A stretch of DNA of 64,000 bases from Metarhizium brunneum. Its lineage: Eukaryota; Ascomycota; Sordariomycetes; Hypocreales; Clavicipitaceae. Under the pieces are notes generated by a model. The model saw only the letters and a program-made list of their open reading frames with translations, was not told where the DNA came from and ran no database searches. The DNA is taken from positions 868,001-932,000 of the forward strand of contig NC_089422.1 in NCBI RefSeq assembly GCF_013426205.1. The letters are read 5' to 3'. The first letter of the stretch is position 1. Each line of letters starts with the position of its first letter. Shown in pieces: positions 45,056 through 58,919 of the stretch. A program made the translations under genes and the position numbers.

Positions 45056-48000
45056 CGTGTTTTGCCACGTGTCGCGGAACCCTGGGCTCGAGGGGAAACA
45101 CTGAGAATACGGGCCATGTACTCCGTACCTATGCAGGCACGCGAGGAAGGAAAACGAGCAGCATAAGTAAATACCAGTTATTACCTGGGAGCTGCATACA
45201 GCCCCGGGCCAGTAACTTTTGGAAAAGGAGCAAGGCACCTTGCGAGCCCAAGCGATGGAGGATGGAAGTACGGAGTATATATGGTCTGTACAACCAGCAA
45301 AGTCAGCAAGCACAATATACTCCATACCAAGGAGGCGATATCAGGCAGGATTGCAGGAAGCAAGCGCAGTTGCCCTGAACAGGCAGCACTTTTTGCATGA
45401 ATGCGCTTATGCATGCCATGTAAGTTTATCCACACGTCTGTGCAAAAGCATCTCGGGAGAATGGTTTGCGCAGGCAAAGATGGCCTTGTGACTCGAAGTT
45501 GTGAGCACATGTGGGACACGACCAGGGGCTGCGTGTAACTTTACCACCGGGCTTTGGCCCTCAGCCTTAACATTCTAACTTTGCTCTGCTCTTGGGCCGC
45601 TGTTTCAACTGTAAATCATATCGATCCCGCCGAACATCTCTGTCCAATGCCTCGACTCCCCCGCCTATTTGAGAGACTTCAAAAGCCTCGGGCTCCCTGC
45701 AAAAGCATATTGTGAAGCTTGATTCGTTGCAGATCTGGCATCTGTCCCCAAGCGTAGCCAGATCTGTGCCTATGCATCGACAACGGGCCTCCGAAATCCT
45801 CACCGCTAACTTCCAAAGTACCTTCATGTCGCCATGTCGTGGCGGCTTTGCGAGTGAGCCTCGATGCATGCTCTTAATAGTATAACAAAGTAAGTAGCTG
45901 GTTGAGCAGAAAATCGGGAGCCGCTTGTCTGTCACGGATTCCATGCTATTGTACGGAGTACGAGCTGTGGTATAATAACACGGCCTGATCCGATGTCGCT
46001 TAAGTCCGACTATTTCGCCAAGTACGCAATGTTGCTTCAAGGATGCTGTGAGCGGGAGGACAGTTCAATTGTGGCTAGTTGCATTCCACTGTGTGGACGG
46101 ATCCATGCTGTCACCGGGGTGAAGGGGGTTGTTCAGGTCGTGAATCCGTCCTGTGTCTGGATCTGTGCCCTGGAATGTAAAAGCAATGGCTCTTAGGAAA
46201 CGAAACTAACGCAGGAACAAAGTACTAGAACTACTAAACCAAAATGTAATACTATTCTGCTTCTGCAAGTGTTGTGCAGCCTCCGATGCTCAGCTTCGAG
46301 CAGTGTTCGACAGCACATGGGGCTTGTCTTGGAATTTTTCTTCGGGTTCGTTAAAAACATCGGATAGCTGAGGTTTGTGCCCGCAAACACCAACTCTGTC
46401 TCAAAGAAAAGACCAGTTGACGTCAAAGACTCCCTCCCCCGCACGCAGGGCCAGGCGAGCAGATCTGGTGCAGAGCAGCACAAAACACTTTGTTTGAGAC
46501 AATGAAGCCAGCAGCGTCCAAAGAGAAGCAGCCGAAGAAACTTTGTGCTTGGACAAAATAGCGCCGGGAACTCAAGAGCCGCCCCCGTAGCGAAAAGGTT
46601 GTCTCTGAAGAATCTGCCAACTGTGGTTGGTGGGAACGTTTCCGACGATATCGCTGATCACGGCCACGGCGACCTCTGGCCAGGTTGTCTCCGGATCTGC
46701 AGACTGTGACGCTCCAATGTTAGGCACGTACCACAATTGTTGACCCTAAGAAATCTTCCGCAAATGAAGCGAATTCTCTCCCCGGTGCATCCTGGACGAA
46801 GACCGACTCGTAAAGAGCGGGAAGTCGGCAAGGCGAACCAAACATGGCATCCTCTCATGGTGATTCACGGTACGAACACCAAAGGAGGAAATGGCGAAGG
46901 ACAAAAAGGGGGAGGGGAGAGTGGGCCACTCGCCAACTCGACAGCCATCCCAAGAGATGAGGGATGTTTCAGGGACGAAGAGCTCCGCTATCGTTTGTAG
47001 CTTGTTCACTGGGACCCTTCGAAACAACAGGATATGATTGGTCCACTGACTTCTTCAACCCATGCAAGCCTGGCGCCACAGCACAGGGAGGGCAAGCCAG
47101 GGGAAATATTGGCGGGAGAGCCGTGCGAGTGCGTTGTGTTTGGCGGGCCAGGTCCAAACTTTCCGTCCTGCTACTGGGCAGCCATGCGTACAGTACTTAC
47201 TTGATGTATATACGGCCTGGCACGTTGCTTCGTACACGACTGGAAGTATCAACCAGCATCAAATGGCTTAAACCCTCAAGGCGCGCTCCGTAATATAAAC
47301 AATGGCCTCAGAACAATAACCGACAGTCCTTCCCCGCCGCCATCATCAAGTCTCATTCACAGACCATGTTGCTCACACCCACCACTGACTGGCGCCTTTT
47401 GTTTGAGCACCCGTCGCTGCGTGGCGGTTTCTGCTTTGCTTGACGAAGAGACAAGCCTGTTGGCTGGCAATAAGAGCTGGAGTTGTTGTTGCCTAGGCCA
47501 TTTGCGCCACTTTGTGCAACGGGTAACTTGAACATCAAACGTGTTGAATATTGCAAGGTAAACGTATTTGTTGTGGAACAAAGGCAGCGCCACTCAAATA
47601 TACCTTAATATTAAAGGATGATGCGCCCGGCTTGCTGTTGGCCATCGCGACGCAGGGAGCCATGAACAATTATATGAGGATTACGAGTGCTTTGTAAAAT
47701 GAGAGCTTGAAATGAGTTTTGTTCCTCATGCGACATGAACATGGTTACTGCCCCTGACAGAACTCGATGGACAGAGATGCAGCCGGACATGGAAATTCCC
47801 CAGCTTCTGAATTCGGTACTAGTATGACGAGAGATGACCAACAATGACCGAAAAATCGCTTCTGTGGTACGTAGGCGGTTCGGCTTGGACTGATCAAGTT
47901 AGTGTGCAAAGAGCCATGATGGTGATGCGTTTGGTACGGCACCGTCGACTGCTTGGCCCGAAGCCATGCTGTCCATGTTCAGTGTCGATGCAACACAGGA

Positions 48001-49446
48001 TCAATCCACCCCTCGCCAAGCGCCAGGCCCCATGTGGCAGCCAGGCACAAAGCGATTAGCGCCAGGGGCAGGCAGGTGGCTCTGTGTGGACAGACCTTCA
48101 AAGGCTTGAGGCCCCCCGGTCGCTTCGTCTGGACAGGGGACAAGGGACAAGGGTCGCCGGGCGCTCATCCACTCCATGTCCTCTTCGGACATCCATCGAG
48201 GCGTTCGTTTGCCCGCGCCAGGTACCAGGCTCCTCATGCCCCCAGGCTCTTTGAACACTGGCTGAACCCGAACATGCTTGTCTGTCCGATGTGAGTCGAC
48301 TCTGTTCGTATCATTGCGGTGTGTGGAGACTTGCCGGCGCCGCGCTTTAATGTTTGCTCTGCTTGCTGCCATGGCTCCTACGGAGTAGTACATGGCTCTC
48401 TGCAACGGGCAGCTACCTCTTCGTGCCACTGGCCGTTCCTTCCTTATTAACATCGCACGGCCGCGCCGTCTAGAATGCCGCTCTTCTTTTTAGTCCACCG
48501 TTCGCCCTCTTCATCTCCCCCCCCAAAAGCGAAAGACCTGGTTGTCGACTGCCTAGACGGCATTGCTACCTCTTTTTCTTCCTGTTCACTCCTTCAACGG
48601 CCTTTCGCCCTCCGCTCCTTTGTGTGTCCTTGACGGCACGTTACGCTCCTTGTGATTTTACCCCTTCAGACTTTCTGCTGTGCGGCTACTACTTGCGCAT
48701 CGTCAGTCCGCGAAACTACGCCCTCAGGTTCCTCTCGTCGTCATTCGCATCCTCTTCTCGTCCTTCCTTGACGCCTTCCGCTTTGCCGATTTCCTATCAA
48801 CACTGTGGTTTCGCCCTACGTCGAGAAGCCACACGAAAACGTCAGCAGTGCTGCCCAGCTGGTTCTGAAGAAGACAACAGACTATATACACAACAGTCAG
48901 CACTTTCCCGCACCACCGGTTACTTCGCGGTCAAACATTTACAAAAGGTAATGGCATTTGGGCTTTCTCTCCCCTTGCAACTATACTCAATGCCTCCTTT
49001 CTTCCTCTCTCGCCGAGTCGCTCTAGATGGGCATGTATACTTCTACTTGGCTGTCATCACGGGACTTGTGCATTGCAACGTCATGTACATTAGCAGACGT
49101 GCGCTCACAACACCATGACACCGCCATATATGTGATGAGAAAGCTAAATAAGTGCATTCTCCACTTTGAAGCGGTCGTCTTGACTCTCAGGGTTTGTCGT
49201 CAAATCCATTGTTTTGTCTCGGCATTCCCTCTGCAACATTCCAGAGCGCCTAATGTCACCCAGCCACCACGGCTCCGCAATCCAACTGTCTCCTGGTTGC
49301 AAATGACGAAAAGCCCCTGATTTTGTTGGACGAGCGACAGCGTCAAGATGGTGTCAACTGCATTTGTCGCTGCTTTACTGTGATTGTCCTCTGCTGAGAC
49401 ATGGACGAATGCGGCCCGAGCGACACCAAACACTGCTTGGCCATTT

Positions 49447-49454
49447 TATATATA
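49447..49454 (+). promoter_or_regulatory. TATA-like box before the CAP-domain gene
   Basis: ATATATAC-type sequence about 60 bp upstream of the ATG at 49514, the best TATA candidate in this region. Such close TATA boxes are usual for strongly regulated fungal genes. Confidence 0.35.
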
Positions 49455-49513
49455 CTACTGATGCTCCAAATGCACACAAGCTAACTGGTGGTAGATAACC
49501 AAAGCTGCTCAAT

Positions 49514-50522
49514 ATGAAGTCTTCGTTGTTAGCCGTGGCCGCCTGTGCCGTACTGGCTGCCGCCGGTCCATTGAAGAAGCGTGCCTTGACGACCGAATGG
49601 GTTACGGAATTTGTTACCGTCACCGTCACCGCAGACGACTCTGAGCCTACTCCCGAGATTCCCGCGGTTTTCGTCGAGACCGAGGTGGTCACTCTTACTC
49701 CTTCTGCTCCCCCAAAGGTCAAGCCTACGCCTGTATTTCCCGATTCTCCTTCGGTAGAGATCAAACCTTCGACTTCGACTTTTTCACCACCGCCTAAGCC
49801 CACTGTGATTCAGCCCAAACCCGAGGTCTCAACTCCTGCCGCTCCTCCTCCTCCCGCGACGACTTCTGCTGCACCTCCTCCGTCGCCTTCATCCGGCAAC
49901 TCGGGTAGTTATGCGGACAAAATGGTCCAAATACACAACGAGTGCCGTAGCAAGCATTCCTCTCCGGACCTAATATGGGACCCGAATCTTGCCATTACTG
50001 CTGAAAAGATTGCCAAGTCATGTAAATTTGCGCACCAGATGTAAGTCATTGCATTTTTGAAAGAAAAACACTTTGGTTGAAACAATCTCTTACACAAATG
50101 CAGGGGTGTCGACGGTGGCAGCTATGGCCAGAATATTGCAGCCGCCTCCTCCGATAAAAACAGCAACCCGACCGATTCTGGCGTCAACGCTGTGGGCGAC
50201 ATGTGGTACGGCGAGGTGAAAAACTACACGCCGGCATTTTATCGCTCTGGCCCTAGCCAAGGCACTCCTCTTGGCGACTATGGCCACTTCACCCAGGTAG
50301 TCTGGAAAGGGTCGACTAAAGTCGGTTGTGCAACTGTTTATTGCGATGCAGGGACAATCTTTCAGATGCCGTCACAATTCACTGTCTGCAACTATAAGAC
50401 CCAAGGTAAGAAGTTGATCTCAAGTATCTCCTATGACTTTCAAGCCAGATTCTTACATATATAATTTAGGCAACGTCGGCGGCCAGTACCCTGAAAACGT
50501 TCTGCCGCCCAAGACGGGATAG
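49514..50522 (+). CDS. Secreted CAP/PR-1 (PRY-like) protein
   Basis: Exons 49514-50040, 50104-50405 and 50470-50522 give 293 aa; introns are 63 and 64 bp. The signal peptide is about 1-17 (LLAVAACAVLAAAG), followed by a Kex2-like LKKR. A Thr/Val then Pro/Ser/Thr-rich linker (about 30-135) is probably O-glycosylated. The CAP domain (about 138-290) has MVQIHNECRSKHSSPDLIWD, the tetrad histidine in CKFAHQM, SYGQNIAAA, MWYGEVKNY and GHFTQVVWKGSTKVGCATVYC, ending with the conserved GNVGGQYPENV. Yeast Pry proteins of this type bind sterols and fatty acids outside the cell. Where many members have YGEN this one has YGQN. It stands alone between two gene-poor stretches, with a TATA-like box 60 bp upstream. 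Confidence 0.93.
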
Positions 50523-51848
50523 TAGAGCCCAATGCCATGAATGCCAGTGATTGTACTATGCACATAACCCACGAAACTCCCTGGACGTGCAATCCAAGCA
50601 GGGAGGGAAGCTACATGGAGAGTTTTGTCTCGTGATTGAGGCCGGGTCATGGATGTGGAGCTTGCAGCAGGGTATCGTGAATTTCGCTTCTCACCTGTAT
50701 GTTATGTTACATGATACTTTACGATCTTGGTCTTCATAAAACTAGGATTTTGTTCATTTTGTTTATTTTTCTTCCTTTGGCCGCCTGCTGAACCGTTGTC
50801 ATGCGATTCAAATGGCCTTTCTACTGCATGTGTTGGGGCCATCATGACGATGCAATATTACTGACGTCTGTTGTACATGAGGGAGCGCCGAGACGGAAGG
50901 CAGGACAATGACTGGAAGCGCTGGATGTTTCGTATATTTCGTTCTTCTTATCTAAGCAAAGATGATTTTATGCAGAATTGACGGTTCCAACGCGCGTGCT
51001 CTGCAGCCTCGTATGTGCTGAGTTGACTGGCGTGGTTCAGCTTGGTGATAACTTGCCCGCCTTTTGAGACGAGGAACTTCTGTCAACTCATGCTGAGCCC
51101 TACCGCAGGCTGGGTGTTGTTTTATTCCTCCTTATGCGTTTGCAAAGCGTCGAGTTGATTGTTGCCTGTGTGAGTCGTGTTCGACAATTGTTCTTTATCG
51201 GCTACGAACCAATCAAACCTCCTGCAGAGTGAGATAACATTGAAGGATCAATGGTACATGAAGGCGTCGAATAGCGAACAGACCAAGTCACTTTTTGCAA
51301 TTGCGAAAGCACAGTGCCTATGTACTTCGCCGCAACGGCGCTCGACAAGATGTGCCCTTTTCATCTAGTAGAGAAGGCTGAGGGTGGTCAAGTCTGGTTG
51401 GTTTTGACGCGGGGAAACCCAAAAGCCTTTGAATGATTGAGAATAGAGAATAAATAAATGAATAAAACTACGGCACCATGGCTTTTGAATGCAAACTCCA
51501 TGTCGCACTAATGGGTTGAATGTCACTGACAATGCCACTGGCAATCCATGTCTTCCCCAGTCTGAGCTGATGGAGCTCCTATAAGTGGCACGGTGAGGTC
51601 TTGATTTGGTATCGGCATCTTCTGTTTTTCCTTGCAACAAGACCACCACCCACCCCTACATGATCTTGATCAATGTACGAGGCTGTTGAGAATTCAAGTA
51701 AGCCAAATATGGAAACAAGCATGTTAGCGCAAGCCAAAGTCGAGGTCGACCAAACTTGGGTTTGCACTGCTTACATGTAGGAACCCCGCGTTCAACTTTC
51801 ACGCCTCGTCACTCTCCATCCGCCCGTCATCGTGAACCGCATCATATC
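50523..51848. other. Intergenic region
   Basis: 1.3 kb with no supported gene. Short frames at 51177-51368 (+), 51365-51649 (-) and 51579-51767 (-) lack motifs. Confidence 0.6.
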
Positions 51849-52988
51849 ATGGACCGCGAATCAACAGCCAGACTCACCGCAGAGTGCCTCTGCAGAAAAC
51901 ACACATTCAGCGCAGAAATACCCAAGTCGAGACTTCCTCTAGAGGGCAGCGTCTGCCACTGCCATTCGTGTCGCCATTCCACGGGCGCGCTGTATGTGCT
52001 TTTCTCGACGTGGCCGCGGCCACGTGCCGACGTCGACACCAGCGGCCTCAAGAAATACCAGTTTTCCGCAAACATTTCCAACCTCTTCTGCGGGACGTGC
52101 TCGACGCCCATGTTCTCCGAGCTGGCCTGGGACCCGGGCAGTCTCGGCGTCTACAGCGGCCCGTTGAAGAACATGGACGTCGCCCCGATCAGACTCACCA
52201 ACCACATATACGTCGAGGATACCGTCGACGGCGGGGCGTCGGTATGGCTGAGGAGGCCGAATCCCGACGGGCAGGAGATCCCTCGCTACTTGACGCGCTC
52301 TGGACAGATCCCCTGGAGCTGGCCGGGGGCATCAACCTCGGCAGAAGAACCCAGGGGCGGGCCGGTGCAGCAGTCTGTAGGTATTTCCTGCCACTGCAAG
52401 GGCGTCAACTTGGTTCTTCGTCGGGGGGACTATGCCGGCGGGAAGAGGGGGGAGTTGCCATGGTTCATCGACCCGAGGAACTACAAGAGACTTGCTAGTT
52501 TTGACGCCTGCGACTCGTGTCGGCTTCACTTTGGAAACGACCTTGTCCACTGGACATTTACCGACTTGGCTGACATAGCCCGGGCGGATGGGGGTGCGTT
52601 CCCCCGGACAATGACGGAGCTCAGGACGGCCGTGGATGCGGGCGACGCGGCGGTTGGAACGCTGGCGTGCTACCAGTCGTCGCCGGACGCGCAGCGGTAT
52701 TTCTGCAGGGTTTGCGCTGCGGCCGTTTTCTACGCCTGTGAGGATAGGCCTGAGATTGTGGACGTGGCGGTTGGCCTTCTTGAGGCACCGGACGGGGCTA
52801 GGGCCGAGAGATTCCTGTCTTGGACGTTGGGGGAGACGCCGGTTTGGGTGGACGATACGAAGGGCGGTTGGCGAGAAGGGTTGATGGGGAGGGTGCAGAG
52901 TGACGCTGAGGAGTTTAGGCTTGGGAGGGGTTATGAGAAGAGTTGGAGAAGGATTGCGAAGGAGGGCGAATCGGGATTGTTATCCTGA
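51849..52988 (+). CDS. Protein with two GFA (CENP-V type) zinc domains
   Basis: Single exon, 379 aa from MDRESTARLTAEC; the frame is open 31 codons further upstream but that part is not domain sequence. GFA-type domains bind zinc; the name comes from glutathione-dependent formaldehyde-activating enzyme, and most fungal members have no tested function. Domain 1 (about 10-150): CLCRKHTF, CHCHSCRHSTG, FCGTCSTPMFSEL and a block ending in NHIYVEDTVDGG. Domain 2 (about 175-340): GISCHCKGVNLVLRR, DACDSCRLHFG, RYFCRVCAAAVFYACE and VDVAVGLLEAPDGARAE. Both retain the CxC and CxxC ligand pairs. GC-rich third positions point to a well-expressed or recently uniform codon use. No intron or targeting signal is seen. 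Confidence 0.88.
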   Translation: MDRESTARLTAECLCRKHTFSAEIPKSRLPLEGSVCHCHSCRHSTGALYVLFSTWPRPRADVDTSGLKKYQFSANISNLFCGTCSTPMFSELAWDPGSLGVYSGPLKNMDVAPIRLTNHIYVEDTVDGGASVWLRRPNPDGQEIPRYLTRSGQIPWSWPGASTSAEEPRGGPVQQSVGISCHCKGVNLVLRRGDYAGGKRGELPWFIDPRNYKRLASFDACDSCRLHFGNDLVHWTFTDLADIARADGGAFPRTMTELRTAVDAGDAAVGTLACYQSSPDAQRYFCRVCAAAVFYACEDRPEIVDVAVGLLEAPDGARAERFLSWTLGETPVWVDDTKGGWREGLMGRVQSDAEEFRLGRGYEKSWRRIAKEGESGLLS

Positions 52989-54303
52989 AATCGAGGCAAG
53001 AGGATGGAGTGTTAGTCATGGAGAGGGCATGGCTGCTGTTGGTTTTCTGGTTCCCTGACAAGTCGATGCCTACAATCTTTTTTGGGCAACGTGCCTGCGT
53101 TCAGCTGCAGGGGGTGAATATAGGTCATGGAATGGGACTTGGAGACCATACCACTCGTCGAATCCGCGGAGTTTCGTAGTACTTGATCAAATTGTTGGTC
53201 TCCTTTTCTAAGGGGCTGTCTGATGGCGACGGTTATATTGATCAACACGACGCTCTGTACTAAGTACATGACTTCTGCTCTTTAGATGTATTTGGCGTAA
53301 TGCCATGTCTTTCCGCATTTTTTCCCTCGATGTTGTTTACCTTATACGCATAAGAAGGATAAAGGCACCCGGTATCCCCTTTTCTGCGATCTGACTCAAG
53401 GGAGATACTTGAACGCGTGGAAGGCTAGAACTGACGACTGGAGGGATTAGTATACCGTACGCAGAACTGCCATGTTCCGTATGAAGACATCTCGACAAAA
53501 CTATTGACTTGGTGGCAACAATGTGGCACGGAAGTGCGCGCATAAGCGCCGCTATTCATGTGCCGTTCTACAGCCGTTCAGCCGCAACCGCCAAACATTC
53601 AAGGGTCATTGAAGACCATGTCGTCTCCATTGGCCATTGGAATCCATCTTTGCATGTCATATGCAAAGTGGCTTAAGCTACTCCCTCAGCCTTCCTGTGT
53701 TTCTGAACCCTTGTATGTATATAAGCGCCCAGCACAATGCTTCCCCTTGCGAAGTAAAAGCCAACAGAGAGGGCGACGTTCGCTGGCGTTCTTACCATTA
53801 TTCCAAAAAGAAGAGGAAACGAAATAACTTGTAGCTATTCATCTCGTATCGCCGGCAGAAGGATGCTTGTTATCAAGAGGAGAAATCTGCACTCCGCGGA
53901 TGGACAGAGAGGTAATGGCGTCAAACTAAGACAGCTGTGCGGCGAGCCTATGTGCAGTATACATGTCAATGTGGTATTGATAGTGCATCTCGTGTATCGA
54001 TGCGACTGCAGAACGGGCCAGTCCAGTCGTACCTCATACGTGTGGCGTGCAGGTGATCTACCGAGCTGACGTTTTTGACATGGAACACGGCAGCCCACAA
54101 GTACTCGGAGACCAGGCATGTAAGAAGCAAGGCTGTAGCTGAGGTGTCGGTATCGATATAAGTCGACTTGTTTTTCGCATTTGCATTGGTATTTATACAT
54201 TGGTTATAGAGAAGGCTGTGGTAGCGATATCGTTATATTGCACAACGCCGCTTTTTATAAGATTCAATCTGCTGTTATCCATGTTCAACTACTTTTGATT
54301 ACC
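52989..54303. other. Intergenic region upstream of the DUF3433 gene
   Basis: 1.3 kb without a supported gene. A TATATAAG element is at 53717-53724 and further A/T-rich elements lie at 54180-54210. Frames at 53558-53834 (+) and 53835-54200 (-) are not credible. Confidence 0.55.
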
Positions 54304-56832
54304 ATGGCCGGCACCTCACCTACTGTTGACGGCCTTATCAACCCAGGACTAACACAAAGTCGGCGAGATGCTGCCCAAGAAGAAGGCCACGGCTCCCCCA
54401 TAGGGCCCGACTTGGGTTCCAGGCCCAACAATAGGAGTACCGAAGAGACTGAGGCGGATAGAGGTGAGCATTCGCGACCCGTGGCATCATATCTTCCGTC
54501 TTGGGAGCACAATATAACTCACCCCACCACTGATACCGAAACACCCAACATTGAATCCGGCGATCAGCCTCAAGCACCCGACGACGACGGAGGCAGCCGC
54601 GACAGCTCGTCCAAGTACATAGAGCCCGTCGAATCAGAAGAAGCAGCCAAGCTAGGATACCCGTCGCTGAATTTCCGATTCCTTATACTGGCCGACTGGA
54701 TACTTGTCCTGACACTTATCATCTGGCTGCTGGTGCTCGGCGGAGTGATTACCCTGACTGTGCTGCAAATGAAAGATCCCAGCAGGCTGCATATTCGAGT
54801 CGAGTCCAACTATTACGCCCTCCGCTACGGCCCCAGCATCGTCGGGTTATTCTCAACAAACTGGTGGCGGGCCATTACCCAGGGCTACAACAGGCTCATC
54901 CCCTACGTCGTCATGGCCAACGTTCGACTAAATGCGGGCAGCAAGGACCGCAACGAGGCGATTGTGGCTCATAGACTAAACAATGCCGACGCCAACACCA
55001 TGGACGTGCGCCTAATCCCCGAGCTCTGGAAGAGCAGGCACTTGACGACGCTGGCGGTGAACCTGCTCTCGGTCAACATCCTCATTCTTACACCGCTCAA
55101 GACGTCTTTCCTCCAGCTGACCAAGGACTCTACCGGCTGGGGGGTCGAGGTCTCGCCTACTGTCGGATGGATCATCGTGGCCTGCTACTCGGCTCTGTCT
55201 GGAGCGACGCTGGCCATCATGATACGCCTCCACGGCAAGGTCACGGGGTTGAAATGGAGCCCCTGTTCTTTGGCGGCGCAGATTGCATTGCTTCAGTACT
55301 CTGATGTTCCGAGGCTGGAGACCTGTGAAGGGTTGGAGTTTGACACTCGAAGGCTGGTCGTGGAGAGGATGAAGGCCTGGACGCGGGATTTCGGTGTACT
55401 GCGGCTAGGTTATTGGAGGGACGTACGAGATCCCAGCAAGCTCTTCTATTGCATTCGATTCTTCAAGTCAGATGAAGGTATCTTCTTCGTCATCTCCGTT
55501 CGTGATCATGTGTCAAGGGAGTGCTGATATGCCATCTAGGACCGTCGCCGGGGCCTCTTGAGCGACAAATGAGGGCGAGAATAAGACGTGGCGATACGCA
55601 GCTGTACCGGTATGCACTGAGAGATCAAGACTATGCAGAGAGTGAAGGTACGAGAAAGAAGAAACGTATTCCCAAAGGTTTGCCTTGATCCTCTTGACAG
55701 TTATTGACTATCCACGACAGCGCCCGTTGCGCACTTCACCGAGTCGCAGATCAATTTCCTGGAGCGACACCCCAAGCCCCTCTCCTATTTCCGATACTGG
55801 TTTCTCTTCCCTACCTTCTTCTTCAGCGACTGGTTCATCGTGCCCATTTGGACGGTCTTACTCGGCGCCTTGGCTGCCCTGTCCGCCACGCTCGGCACGC
55901 GAGCCGTCCTGCTGGCCCATTCCTACGCCGGCTTTGCTCGCAGCTCGTTTGTCCGCAGCCTGGTGTTTAGCTTTCTGCCCTCTGCCCTCTTCTCCTCCTG
56001 CAACATGGTGCTGCTCCAGTCCGACACCTACCACCGGATGCTGCAGCCGATCCGGGCCATGGACCAACCCGCGCCCGGCAGAGAAAGCGTCTTGCTCGAC
56101 TACATGTCGGCGGATCCTGTCACGGCCATAATAACGGCCTGCAGACGGGGACACTTGCGAATTGCGTGGGGTCTCTTGGTTGCTCTTGTTTGCGGCGTCA
56201 CGCCCATCGTCTCGGGAAGCATCTTCATCTTCGACTTGACTTCGCAGACGTTTCGGGCCTCGCCGACTCCTACTTATGCTGCTCTGGGCATTGCATGCGT
56301 GTACATGCTTGCTCTGCCGTTTGCGAGGATCGACGCCAAGTACGTGGCTGGTCGCGGGCTGTGGAATATCGTGGATACGTTATCCTTGTGCTACGACAGT
56401 CCCATCCTGCACTGCCCGGAGTTTGCGACGCAGGGGAAGCGTGATGACGAAGACATACATCTGCAGTCGCAGATTATCCGGCAGGGGCGGCTGTACCAGT
56501 TCGGATATTATCTGGGCGACTCTGGGCGACGGCGTTTAGGCTTCAGCGTCGCCAGGCTGGTGCCCTCGCGGCAGGGCGAAAACGGTGGTCCCCAAACAGA
56601 TCTGGTGACTTCTGAAGAATATGCTGTGCGTGGAAATAGTCCAGAGCCGGAGTCGTTTGATGGTGTCGATAGGGTCAAGTCCAGGTTTGGGTTCTTCAGA
56701 TTTGTTCTGGTTTGGTTGCGTGAACCTGCCATCATCCTGGGCGTGACTCCAGATAGAATGCGGCAGGATGATACGGAAATGAACGTTATGAGAGGTGCTT
56801 CTGGCGGGGGCCAAGAGGATGAGAGAGACTAA
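54304..56832 (+). CDS. DUF3433 multi-pass membrane protein
   Basis: Exons 54304-55477, 55540-55647 and 55721-56832 give 797 aa; introns are 62 and 73 bp. After about 110 hydrophilic residues there are two similar halves, each with several membrane helices (FRFLILADWILVLTLIIWLL and VGWIIVACYSALSGATLAIM in the first; YFRYWFLFPTFFFSDWFIVP, WGLLVALVCGVTPIVSGSIF and YAALGIACVYMLALPFARID in the second). A motif of the type RIxAKYxAGRGLWNIVD-like (ARIDAKYVAGRGLWNI) near the end supports the DUF3433 assignment. The family is confined to fungi, of unknown function, and often has many diverged members per genome. The start is the first ATG of the long frame. No neighbour suggests a role. Confidence 0.8.
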
Positions 56833-57200
56833 CAAGCTCATCCTCGGACTGAAAGAGCCTAATTGCATCGCAGCTCGGTTTCTATCGCTTGGTGTTGTTG
56901 GACCTGCGCCACATGTTTCTATCGAAATGGGCTCGCCGTCATCTCAGGACAGGTGATATTTTCTTCCTACAGAGTGGATCGCACAGGAATGAAAGATGCG
57001 GTATTATTCTGTCGATTATAATCAACTATAATGAAGCCAGTGTCCCCCATTCGGATATCAAGTACATAATCAAGCCACCCTTGGACATTTCATCTTGATA
57101 TTCAAGCAAAAAACTCCAGCTAATAATTACAAACCAAGATAGACGCTTTCTTTCGCAATGCTAATTAAGCAGAGCCACCTTCCAACCTGTCAGTGCCATT
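56833..57200. other. Convergent intergenic region
   Basis: 368 bp of 3' flanks between DUF3433 and the SEC14-like gene. Nothing further is seen. Confidence 0.7.
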
Positions 57201-58774
<1,574 letters not shown>

Positions 58775-58912
58775 GTCGTTTTAGTATAGCCAAGTGTTGG
58801 TGATGCTAGAAACTGTATACGACTGTATGAGTTTGTCTTCAAGTGCCACAAAGAGAGGAGCAGCAAATGAAGGCGGCACTTTTGGGACAGCCCATCATTG
58901 CTGTCTACGACG

Positions 58913-58919
58913 TTATATA
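58913..58919 (-). promoter_or_regulatory. TATA-like box of the SEC14-like gene
   Basis: TATATAA on the minus strand, about 140 bp before the start codon at 58774. No initiator or other element was confirmed. Confidence 0.35.

Larger units (their letters stand above)
43875..48388. repeat. Dispersed TACGGAGTA / TACTCCGTA motif cluster
   Basis: Copies by eye: 43875-43884 (GAGTACGGAG), 44351-44359 (AGTACGGAG), 45118-45128 (GTACTCCGTAC), 45268-45277 (GTACGGAGTA), 45951-45961 (GTACGGAGTAC) and 48379-48387 (TACGGAGTA). A one-mismatch copy lies at 45318-45327. The motif occurs on both strands, only in non-coding DNA of this tract. Its role is unknown. Confidence 0.6.
43023..49513. other. 6.5 kb gene-poor tract
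   Basis: No supported gene in about 6.5 kb. All frames are short and without family signals. Features seen: an AT-rich patch at about 44590-44725, a weak small-membrane-protein candidate at 44819-45055, six GTACGGAG/TACGGAGTA-type motifs between 43875 and 48388, and a C/T-rich promoter-like stretch at about 48480-48620. I recognise no transposase, reverse transcriptase or long repeat. Confidence 0.65.

Noticed and set aside
48624..49118. 164-codon plus-strand frame in the gene desert
   Set aside because: Ser/Leu/Arg-rich mixture with no family match; the region looks more like a C/T-rich leader than a coding exon.
43023..49513. Transposon or secondary-metabolite gene remnants in the desert
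   Set aside because: I searched by eye for transposase, reverse transcriptase, terminal repeats and PKS/NRPS motifs and found none.
53835..54200. 121-codon minus-strand frame before the DUF3433 gene
   Set aside because: No recognisable domain and overlaps the expected promoter of the DUF3433 gene.
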